A DNA stretch of 64,000 bases. Origin: Megamerina dolium (Eukaryota > Arthropoda > Insecta > Diptera > Megamerinidae). A program made the position numbers and the translations under genes. The stretch lies in the NCBI GenBank assembly GCA_963854835.1, contig OY978526.1, positions 58,658,149 to 58,722,148 of the forward strand, given 5' to 3'. A model generated the notes under the pieces. It did not search any database. It saw nothing but the letters and a program-made list of their open reading frames with translations, and was not told the DNA's origin. This document shows, piece by piece, positions 44,650 through 55,700 of this stretch (position 1 is its first letter; each line of letters begins with the position of its first letter).

Positions 44650-45420
44650 AAAGCATTATGTTTCCGCCGTTGTGATTATTATTGTTGTTGACGGGATTGG
44701 CTCTCCCAAAAAAAAACAACAACAACGAATACGAGTAGTAGAAACGCGTATAACACTATTAATTTCGTTTCTGACGAATCGTTCGTTGTACGTTATCCGT
44801 TTACTTTCGCGCACCATGCAAACAAAAACTTTAGTTTCGGTGTTTTGTCGTTGTGTTGCCTTTTGACTTTTAATATATTTCATTAATTAGACTACCAGTG
44901 CTGCCAATTGCTTGGACGTCTCAGTCACAACTGAATTATGAACACACTTTACAAGAGCAGTAACGCAACACTTGTAGCAGCTGCTGCGACGGCGTCAGCA
45001 TGTGGCTGACTAATTTGTGTTCTATCATTGTGTATTTATTTCTCCTGTGTGTGTGTTGGTGTATTGTTATATAAATTTACGTGCGCGGGTCGTATTCTTT
45101 TTTATGATTATTTTGTTGTTGGTGTTGTTATTATAGCTTCCTCAACATAGCGTGCTCATATTTTATAAATGGTGCGGTGTATGTGTACGTTCGTCAGTGT
45201 CATAGTTATTTGTAATTGTTGTTGTTATTTTTTCGGGCATGTTGATGGATAATAATGACGTAGTGATTGTGGTTGTTGTTGTTATTCTTTTATTTTTATT
45301 TTCGCTTCTATTTATTTTCCTTCAGTAACTTTTTTAACAACAAACCAACACCAACATAACGCAGTTAAGCACACAAACACTTCTACTTCGCCAAAGTCAG
45401 TGATGCCATAACCGCGGTAC
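44650..45420 (-). promoter_or_regulatory. Candidate distal 5' UTR/promoter block
   Basis: Lower A+T than its surroundings, and on the minus strand rich in CAACAA, CAGCAGCTG and similar repeats typical of dipteran 5' leaders. TCAGTT near 44931, minus strand, fits the fly initiator consensus. Nothing joins it to the receptor start at 20021. A putative donor AAAAGTAATT lies near 44606. Offered only as a candidate. Confidence 0.25.
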
Positions 45421-46591
45421 ACACGCAAATTATAAATAAGTTATATTTTTACTAATCTGCCTGCAATTCTTTAGATTTAAGTTGACTTCGTTTTCACAAT
45501 TTTTGTGATTTACAAAATTTTCTTTTATGTTCAAGCTCGAAATCATTAAAAACCTTGAATAAAATGTAAATATCACCATTTACAGATTAATATAAAAGTA
45601 ACATTAACATCAATTAGTTTCTTCAAAAATGAAAATGTTTAGAAAATTAGAAAAATAAGCAAATTATTAAATAAGTATAATATACAGAGGGTATTGAAAG
45701 ATATTGAAAGAGGAAAATAAACCGCTTTCGACCTTCCAAAGCCGTATCATTTTCTAAAAAAATTTTCTGATTATTCTTATCTGAATCTGTCCAACAAAAA
45801 TTTATTTAATGAAGCGAATCCGATAGGCAACCGACCTTTTTAAATACTTCTTCATAGTTAGCTCTGTTATGTAAAATCGGCAAAAATGGAGTAAAAGCCC
45901 TATTAAAAACGGAAAACAGATTTTTTTTATTTAAATACATTATAAATACACATCAAATATATATTATTTTAATTTCCTAAAATTTTACTTTATTTCGAAT
46001 AAAATCATGAATTTACAGGGTTAAATATTTGACACGTACGATAATTTTCAAAATGTTCAGCACCACTGTCCTAAATTAATTCATTGCTTATTTGTGGTGG
46101 TAAAAAGCAAAAATCTTCAGGAAGAATAAATATTATGATAACAAAAACAATTTTTAATTTTTACGAAATATAGTTTGTTGATACTACCACTACTTATCTC
46201 AATCCCTTTCGGGTTCTCTGGAGACATGAAATTGTCACACGATACACACATGCACACACGCACGGATGCTAAAAAATGAAATTTTCATTACATTTGTGGC
46301 TGTAAATTCCTATGCATATAAAAGTAGTGAGTCAAACATTGTGACGTAATATAAAATGAGAACATTTTTTTGTATAAAAGTTCATTTTACATATACATAA
46401 ATGAACATAAAGGCATATATGGTACACCTACGTACACATACATTAATTTAAATTGCATTTTAAATAATTTGAACGCACTTGTATTGCTATGGAGTATATT
46501 TGGGTCCAGTTGGCAAATATTTTTGACAATTGTAAATAATGTGTAAATACAATTTCATGTTGATATTAGGTGTTTATATTACTTACTTACT

Positions 46592-46676
46592 TGAATATCA
46601 ACAATTTACCATAAAAATTCTTCTGAGCACTGTGACTAAGCTCAGGGAAAAGTAATGTCACAAAATATGTTCCTAT
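46592..46676 (+). repeat. tRNA-headed SINE fragment I
   Basis: About 85 nt (CAACAATTTACCATAAAAATT to AAGTAATGTCACAA) match the SINE body at roughly 75-80% by eye. It is preceded by a TTACTTACTTACTT run. Confidence 0.4.
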
Positions 46677-47234
46677 AGTATGAAAATTTAATATGCTGCT
46701 TAACATTTCCAACACTATTTCATTCAATCGACACTCAATTAGAATTGTATTAAAATGGAATATGTTTGATTTCAGCTGTTTTTTCCTTCTTCTATTCTTA
46801 AACGGTGGAAATAGGCGCTAAATATGTGAGAATCGATCACACATTTTACCCCTTTCGAAACACTCTGTGGGCGAATTGATCTAAATTTTGTTACTTGTTT
46901 GAATAATCTAAGTTTTGTAGGTGAGCTCCTAACGGATGGAGATACATTTCATTCCTCTAAAGGCTCCTTTTTGTCGATTTTAAGGTGCTAAGGCCAAGTC
47001 TAAGTATATTTCCGACGTAGAGTAATATATATGTATCCTCCTAGGACCATCCTGAACTGTAGGGAGCGAATTTAATATCAATATAAATTTTGTAAATTTT
47101 TTTTTTTTATAAATTTTGTAAGGAAGCTTCCTCCCAACCATGTACAGCTAACGGGTAACTATGTTGGGAACAAATGTTGGGAATAAAAAATTAAACGAGG
47201 TTGGCCTTATATCTCACTCCTCTAGAGGCAATAT

Positions 47235-49700
47235 ACTTACTTACTTACCTATGTGGCCATAACAACCCAATATCGATTTATGCCGAAAATAACATGCTTC
47301 GCCAACCATATCTGTTCTTTGCTAGCTGGCGCCAGTTAGAAATTCCAAGCACCGTCAGGTCTTCCAGTACTTGATTTTTCCACCGGAGGTTAGGTCTTCC
47401 TCTTCTGCGTCGTCCTCCAGCGAGTTCCGAATATAACACCTTCTTAGCTGGAGCGTGTTCTTCCATTGCTCGACATGACCTAGCCAGCGCTGCCGCTGGA
47501 TTTTGAGTCGCTATACTATGTCAATATCGGCATACAGCTCGTACAGCTCATGGTTGTACCTTATTCGGTACTCGCCACCAACGCAATCAGGTCCAAAGAT
47601 CTTGCGTAAGACTTTTCTCTCGAAAACTCTAAGCACTCGCTCATCCGAGGTGGAAATTTTCCAGGTTTCAGCGCCATATGTTGAGAAAGGCATGATGAGA
47701 GACTTGTAGGGCGTAGTTTTCGTTCTTCGAGAGAGGGCCCGACTTCTCAATTTCTTACTTAGCCCAAAGTAACACCTGTTTGCAAGAGTGATCCTTCGCA
47801 ATATCTCCAGGCTGACGTCATTACTGCTGTTAATGCTGGTTCCAAGATAGACAAAGTCCCTTACTACTTCAAAAGCGTAGTTGTCGACAGTGACGTGCTG
47901 TCCAAGACGCCTGGACTCTTTGTTTGTTGACACTAGATACTTCGTCTTGCCCTCGTTCACCGTGAGACCCATTCGAAGCGACTCTCTTTCTAACTCTGAG
48001 AATGCTGCACTGACTGCTCGCGTGTTCATGCCAATTATGTCAATATCGTCGGCATACGCTAACAGCATGACACTTTTGTTGAAGATAGTGCCATTACATC
48101 GTAGATAAGCAGCTCGTATTATTTTCTCCATAATAACGTTGAAGAAGTCGCACGATAACGAATCACCTTGTCTGAAACCCCGTTCGGTACTAAACGGTGT
48201 GGAGAGGTCCTTCCCAATTTTCACTGCACAACGGGAGTTATGCAGTGTCATTCTACGAATGAGCTTTGCAGAAATACCGAACTCAGACATTGTTGCGTGG
48301 AGGTAATCCCTTACCGGACTGTCGAAAGCGTCTTTATAATCAACAAACAGGTGGTGTGTGTCGATATGTTTTTCTTGGGTCTTTTCTTTTTTTTCCAGGA
48401 TTTGGCGCAGTGAGAAAATCTGGTCGATGGATGGATTTACCAGGTTTAAAGCCACACTGATACGGTCCAATCAGGTTGCTGAGCATAGGCTTCAACCTTT
48501 CACACAATACGCTCGATAGAACCTTGTATGCGATGCTCAGGAGACTTATTCCACGGTAGTTGGCGCAAATTTTGGGGTCTCCTTTTTTATGTACAGGACA
48601 GAGAACACTGAGCGTCCAACCATCAGGCATGCTTTCATCCGACCATATTCTGCTTATGAGCTGGTACATGTAGGCGAGCAGCTCATCGCCTCCGGTCTTA
48701 AACAACTCGGCAGGCAGGCCATCAGCACCTGCAGTTTTGTTGTTCTTCAGCCTCAAAATGGCCGTTTCAACATCGTCATCGGGTGGTGGATCATCAACAC
48801 TATCATCTGTAATTGGGGTTATCGGGCAATCTCCTCCACTGGCGGAATTGTTCGTAGCATCACCATTCAGTAACGTGGAGAACTGTTCCATTCATAAGCT
48901 CAGTACACTCTGGACATCTGTAACCAGATTAATATCTCTAGAAGAGACTCCGGGATTTAAACCGCCACTCAGGCGCTTGATCTTTTCGAAGAATTTTCGA
49001 GTCTAATTCTTGTCGGTACACAACTCTATCTTCTCACACTCGCGTCTTTCTTGTTCTCTTCTCTTGCGCCTGAAAAGACGTCTCTCTGCACTCCTTTTCT
49101 CTCTGTACCGCACGCAGGATTTTTCTGTTGGCGGCATCTTTCTCTGCGGTAGCGTCGCGATACTCCTGCTCATACCACTCATTCCTCGGAGGCCGGTAGT
49201 AACCGATTACCTCCTCGGCAGCAGTAGTCATGGAGTGGGATATATGTGTCCACCGTGCACATGTATCATCAAGTGGGGGAATGTTCTGCATAAGCAGATC
49301 CGATAGTGAGCGGAAAATGCATCTGCTGTCTCTGGTGATCGCAGCTTACTGACGTCGAGCTTAAACGTGTGCGCACGTTAGCTGCAACAAGGTAGTGATC
49401 CGAGTCGATGTTGGCACCACGGATCGATTACACGTCCATCACACTGGAAGCATGCCTTCCGTAAATCACCACATTATCAATTTGGTTTCTTGTTCGTTGA
49501 TCTGGTTATCAACAAAAACGGTAGTCATTATCCGAGGCATTGCTGTTTTTTTTCATGGGGGGTATTTTTTGTGTGGCGAGTCCCAAACCCAACGCACAAC
49601 CTCTAACCGAGGAGATTTTCGCCGCTCAGTTCAGCCGCCTCCCAGCGGGTGCCAGGAGGACGTTGCATGCAGTACCATCCTACGTACATACGTTACAGTA
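47235..49700 (-). pseudogene. LINE with EN-RT organisation, internally deleted
   Basis: Minus-strand non-LTR retrotransposon. In coding order: a 5' end near 49700 with PPGTRWEAAELSGENLLG; an endonuclease C-terminus (RNQIDNVVIYGRHASS, IDSDHY near 49400-49480); a linker (PPRNEWYEQEYRDATAEKD); and the RT. RT motifs: ADGLPAELFKTGG, PVHKKGDPKICANYRGISLL, GFRQGDSLSCDFFNVIMEK, and the YADD box in LLAYADDIDIIG near 48045-48080. The C-terminal region has VFERKVLRKIFGP and RRRRGRPNLRWK (47278-47470). A (GTAA)n-like tail lies at 47237-47249. Much of the endonuclease is missing and there are several frameshifts (47500, 48400, 48900). Clade unassigned (RTE- or I-like). Confidence 0.8.
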
Positions 49701-50147
49701 ATAAAGCAAAAAAGAAAAAATACTGAAGACAATAAAGCAAAGCACCATTCAAAAATAATCAATGTATGTGGAATATACATATTTTCATGTTATTCTATTG
49801 TCACATTATTTGGAGTAATTATTGCTATTCAATAAGCTGATTGTGCAGCATTATTGCATTATTTTCTAGTACGATGGTTTCCATGTATATCTTAATAGAA
49901 CAGATTTCGGATATAATTTTTAATTTCGCGAATGCTAAAAATGATAGTGCGGAATAGCTCGACGGATAAACCTCTTGGACCGATTTAGAAGTGATCGGTC
50001 AATCATCGCACGAGAGGCGAAAACCCCCAAAACATAAAAAGAGAATTTATGTGGAGAGATGGGTGGCCATATGGTAAGTATAAAAATAGGGTAAGGTAAG
50101 TATAATTGTAAGTAATTCAAATAAAGGTAAGTAAAATAATAATTCAG

Positions 50148-50432
50148 TGAATGCCGTAGCTTAGTGGTAGTGTGTCGGCCTTCTGATCTGTAGGTCGTGG
50201 GTTTAATCCCCGGCTGAAGCATAACAAATTTAATATCGAAAATATTTTTCTTTCGAATGGTACCCACATGTCGGCAAGCAATAGGCAATTCTACCGGCAG
50301 TAACAATGTGACAAAGCTCATATGTCACAAGGGTTCTGCCGTCCGGAACCGGCTAAAATAGTAGGTCCCTTCTAACACTGTCCAAAATTTAACACACACA
50401 ACAGCAATGGAAGAGAAGCTCGGTCAAAGAGC
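50148..50432 (+). repeat. tRNA-headed SINE, copy G
   Basis: Plus orientation: head ATGCCGTAGCTTAGTGGTAG at 50151, B box GGTTTAATCC, body with a ~35-nt internal deletion after CGGCAGTAACAA, ending near GAAGCTCGGTCAAAGAGC without the normal tail. Confidence 0.8.
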
Positions 50433-50621
50433 TAATAAACGATTCAATTATAAGCACGCCAGCAGTTATTTAGTCTACTTAATTTAATTATTATCCATTT
50501 ATTGATATTTTAACACTACATATCGTACACACATAAATATTGTATTGTATTCATTAATTGATCATTCATTCACTTGAATTTATATATAGGTAGATTTGCA
50601 AATATATATAATAACATATTA

Positions 50622-51011
50622 GGAGTGTTCTCGTACTCAATAGTTTGTGATAATTGTTACAAACTATCATGTTTTGGCGTTCTCGTACCCAAAAGCTTGC
50701 AGAAAAGGGAAATTGTGAGAGCGAAATGATATTTCATTTTGAGGGGAAGTTGCAAATTGTTACTGGATAAATTTATTTATGTAAAGACTTGCAAGTAGGA
50801 AAAATAGCTGATCATAAGCAAGAGAAACTAACAAGCAAACGAACAATTGAAATTTACTTAGTGGAATATCAGCTGTTCGTGAAACTTTCAGGTTTTTGCT
50901 GGTTTTGCGTTCTTGTACTTTTTTGCATATTTTTCTCTTTGAGAGCGAATGCTGTCAAATTCTCAGAAATTTGTTTGCTGGATAATTGTTACTGGAAAAG
51001 TACGAAAACAC
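50622..51011. mobile_element. Candidate hAT-like MITE
   Basis: About 390 bp. Left end near GTGTTCTCGTACT (50625-50637); right end is its imperfect complement AGTACGAAAACAC (50999-51011). Flanks are ACATATTA (50614-50621) and ACATATTG (51012-51019), an 8-bp duplication with one mismatch as expected of hAT transposases. The terminal motif recurs inside (GCGTTCTCGTACC at 50677-50689, GCGTTCTTGTACTT at 50907-50920). No transposase. Confidence 0.5.
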
Positions 51012-51449
51012 ACATATTGATGGCGTTATAATTATGTAATATAGTGTATGTATTCAATCTAAAAATGACTTTTACACGTAGTGTATGTTTTTTATTCCTC
51101 TTCTCTTCCCAGTGCAATGATGAAAAACATCATTAGGGACAAAAATAGAAGATATAAAATGTATAAAAGTTTTTACTAACTATCATTGCTATAGTTATAC
51201 TATTAGTAGGTGTACACAAAAAAACATATACGAGTGTATACATCCAAATATGACATATGGATATTTATATAAAATTAGAAAAGTTTGTTCATTGTTTTAG
51301 AATTTGTGGCGAATTAAAAATCTAAAGTTTTATGTTGTAATTTCATTTTATAAGCATTTTTTATTGATGCGTTTAAATCAAAGCTAACTACTTGCATTCA
51401 ATTTTCAATTAAACTTATTGCAATAAGAATAATATAAAAACGTTTAAAT

Positions 51450-52440
51450 TGTTTACATTAGTAATAGATCATATAAATAATTATAATACTTGGCAGGCTC
51501 ACTGCCCAAGTAAGGAGGACTGGAAATTATCCAATCCTATCTGCAAACGTCCGATTGTAAAGTGGGCGATAGGAACATTCTCCCCATATGAATCGCTGGA
51601 AAAAATAAACACTTCCCGGCGCTTTTACAGAAATGACTGGACAGTCTGTCGCCCACCCTATTAAAATTATACACATGCAGTTTGGCTTTTGGCTATATTC
51701 CGGAAGCTTGGAGAACAGTGAATGTTATCTACCTCCCCAATGACTGAAAACCAATTAACAAAAAAACCAAAATCATTCAGGCCAGTAAGCCTGATGTCAT
51801 GTGTACTTAAAGGAATGGAAACGGTTATAGAGAGATATTTGGGTAATGGAATTCTTATCCGAAATCCTCTAAGCATGCACCAACATGCTTAACGAAAAGG
51901 CAGATCTACGGAAACAGCTCTATCTGCCCTAGTCAGCAAAATCGAAAAAAACCTCGATGAAAAAGAAATCTGCTTGATAGGTTTCTTGGACATAGAGTGG
52001 GCCTTCAACAACATTACCTATGAAGCTATGAAATCATCTTTGTAGGTATTTCAAGTGCCAAGTGTACTTAACAGATGGATTTCCATAATGTTTAGAAGTA
52101 GGCTAATGGAGTCCGACTTAAACGATATTGGGATACTAGCTAGGACAATACGAGTGTGTCCCCAAGGAGACGAACTATCTTCTTTACTCTGGTCCATAGT
52201 CGTAAATGGATTAATCCACACCCTCACGAAGTGAAGATATGATGTGATTGCCTATGTTGATGGCCTACTTATTGCAATTGGAGGCAAACGCGGGCAGACC
52301 GTCTCTGATCTACTACAAGATGCAATACGGATTGAAGAAAACTGGTGTGTCAGTCAGAATTTATCGGTAAACCCTGACCCTGAGAGCGGGTAATGCTCTC
52401 TGGACTTGTAAACGAATCTGTGGTAAAATCGAATGGGGCC
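51450..52440 (+). pseudogene. LINE reverse transcriptase fragment
   Basis: Forward strand. Recognisable RT motifs: FRPVSLMSCVLKGMETVIERYL (51777-51840), the HQHA-KGRSTETALSALVSKIE block (51880-51945), ICLIGFLDIEWAFNN with the first catalytic Asp, RVCPQGDELSSLLWSIVVNGL (52150-52215), and AYVDGLLIAIGGKRG (52253-52297) where the YADD box has become YVDG. Stops interrupt the frame four or more times, so it is dead. Similar LINEs carry an RNase H tail like that at 976-1690. Confidence 0.75.
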
Positions 52441-52463
52441 GATATTAGTCAAGAAAAATAATA

Positions 52464-52777
52464 AGTCGAGTTTTTCTTCCATTACTGTTGTGCGTGTTAA
52501 ATTTTAGACAGTATTAGAAGAGACCTACTTATTTTAGCCGGTTCCCAATGGCAGAACTTTTGTGACATCACTTTTTCTGAGTTTTGTCAAAAGAGTTCTT
52601 TTAGAAGCTTTTCCATGGTAAATTGTTATTGCCGGAAGAATTGTCAACTGCTTGCCGAAAGGTAGATACCGTTCGAAAGAAAAATCTTTTCGATATTAAA
52701 TTTGTTATGCTTCAGCCTGTGATTGAATCCACGGCCTACAGATCAGAAGGTCAACACACTAACCACTGAACTGACAC
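52464..52777 (-). repeat. tRNA-headed SINE, copy H
   Basis: Minus orientation, adjoining the broken 3' part of the LINE at 51450-52440. The head at the right end (ACCACTGAACTGACAC) has lost part of the first stem; the tail stops at CTTCCATTACTG, so ~40 nt are missing. Confidence 0.75.
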
Positions 52778-55700
52778 AATAGTTCGAAATGAACGCAGTA
52801 CTATAGACAGCAAGTGTCTAACCCTCACAAATCGAATAGATCATATGTAATTTTAGTACTGCTATTTAGGTACTAGATAGAAAATTCCTGACAACTTTAT
52901 TACATACCACATACTTGAACCAATATGAATTTTTATTTACGCGTAATAAGAATTATTTGCATTACTTTTTCCACCTACGTGTTTTTAATATAACTTATTT
53001 GTCTTACAATTATGTATACAGCCAAATATCATCCATATGCTGCTATCCATATGAAAGTCATGAAATTCTAATTATAATGGAATAAATTACAATTTACGTC
53101 GCATAAGATTTGATTGTTTACGTATATTATGGCACATACATACATATATCTTGGTAGTTTGAAAAAATTGCTACAAAAATTTCTAATTTCATATAAATAG
53201 TTTATTCCTCTATATTCACGCATGACTTAATCAAAAAGCCTCTGTACCCAAAATGTATGGTGGGTTAGTAATTAAAGCATAAGCATCATAAGCATCGGAT
53301 AACAGAATGTAATAACTGGAAGCATCCAGTTATCCACTGATAAAACAATATAATCATTAACATTCTTTTTTTTTCATAATACATCAGAGAATTTGAAAAA
53401 CTATACAAAATTCAGACCTCCTTCCTACGTTTAAATTTTACTTTCGAGATACTTACTGGAATTCCAAAACCAGTCTCACTTTTACGTGGTACATATTGTA
53501 TGTCAAAGTATTGAAAGTATTATAGATATTCAATACTTATACCTCATATATATTTTTATCAATCGCAACAACTTTACGGCCACTATTTACTTCACGACTA
53601 TGTTCAGAAGCTCTTTCAGAAAGCTTTGAATAATTTTTAATTAAAACTAGATGCAACATGAATAATTTTGTTTGAAAATTCAGCCTAAAAGCAAAACAAA
53701 TTAAAAATGTATAGCCTTGTTCAACTCAATTTTCAGATTTTTAAATTATTTTTTAAAATGAACTTTTTTATAAGGCTCTTGACTCTCTAAAATATATAAT
53801 ATAATAAAAATTTAATACGCACTTTTAAAGCCAATGAATTTCAGATTCATCTGCAGCTTATATTTTTGAAATGCCTTTTACGGTTTGTCGTGGCAATTTT
53901 TCAAAGTCGACATCACTACCTAAAAATCAATTAAATTCTTTTTAGATGCATAGTATGTGCGAGTATTTGCCAATATCCTCAGATATGTCTAATGAAACCA
54001 TTCGAAGGTCATGGAATATTTAAAGGTTACTCATACGATATGTATACCTACCACTACTCCATATACATAAATATACATAGACACTTTGTTAATTACCCAC
54101 TATCCCATCGAACGCACGTATAACAAATGACAACATATGTACAATTCAATTAAAATATTAAACAAATAATCTAAATGCATATAACTTAAAGCATATTAAT
54201 TGAACTATGGTTTACGACTGCTGCCAATGTCAACATTAATTTAACAAATAATTGCTAATATTTGATATTTTGTGTGTGGGTCTCTATATTATGAACAATA
54301 ACTATCTCACGTGAATTCTCAATGGATTTGGTATAATGAAAATGAAAAAACAAAAGAAAATATATTGTTGTAATTTCTACGTATTCCAACTAGATATGTG
54401 CATGTGAAAAGCATAAATTTATCACTTACACATTTGATGTGCGTTCGCGATAAAACTCATCCATTGCTAATGACAGAATACATAGATAGCAAAGCAGCAA
54501 ACGTGAGAATAAGTGAAGCGAATACTAACACACATACATGAATGGACTCATATCAGCAGCATTGGAATTGAAGGTAGGGCAATAAACACACAATGACAAC
54601 AACAGCGATAATAATGATAATGATAACTATCATCATCATAGTAAACGAAGAATGATATTTTGATATAGTTAATAAATGAATGATGCGGTGTGATGAGTAA
54701 GTAGAATAGTGTAGCATTAACAACGACAACAATGGCAAGATTTTCTGAACAGCGGTCACGTTACGGTCATACTGTAAATTTTCATTGTATTAATAGTTTA
54801 AACACAAACACACATATGCACATGGGCGTACTTAGCCAAACAATATTCGGTTTAGAATACGAAATATAAAAATTCTATGACATGGTGTGGCCACAATAGC
54901 ATTATATACTCACTATATACTCACTATATGAGTACAGAGCATATAAACTAAGAGAAAGAGGAAGCAGGAGTATAAGAAGATATTAAATTATCAAAAATTC
55001 AAAGTCGCTAGAGTAGAGTTGAATCGTTTAAAAGAAACACAAAAAAACAATAGTACTATATGAGTCGATTATAATCAATTGGAGCATTTCATGTTACATA
55101 CGTATAGTATGATATAAATAAATACTTACGTCAGTATATGAGTACGCGCCGATATTAGGCTAAACGTTACGCATTAATTTTAGTTTTATGGCTCTTACTC
55201 ATATCATATTACCCTTTTAATTATCAAATGAAAAAAGTTTACTATATATGCATGTACACACACAACATTGATGAAATTAATTTCCGCAAATGAATTTATT
55301 GAACTGAACCTCGCATATACCGCAAAACATCGTCATTGTCAAGCTTATGATAATTGTATGCCTCTAATGTTACGCCACGTGCTTGTCATTACGTTTTTTT
55401 AATAAGAGTGCGCAAACAACATTGGAGTATGGAGAAAAGTGTCCGTACATGTTGGTGGTTGCTTAAAGAGTCAAGTAGGTTATTGACATTCATGGTTGTT
55501 AAATATGCACGCTCATAAATATAAGTGTTAGAGAAGTACTGTTGCTAAAAATTAATTAACTAACCTGAGGGTTGGAACATTCTTTCCCTTCTTTCAAATG
55601 CACATATTTACTTCATTTAATCTAGTTGCGGAAAACGTTTTCTTGAGCCTAACAAAAGTTCTCTTGCAAAAAAAAAAAAACCATAACTAACAGTAACTGT

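Noticed and set aside
50789..51031. 80-residue open frame
   Set aside because: It lies inside the candidate MITE and overlaps its right terminal motif; no protein similarity.
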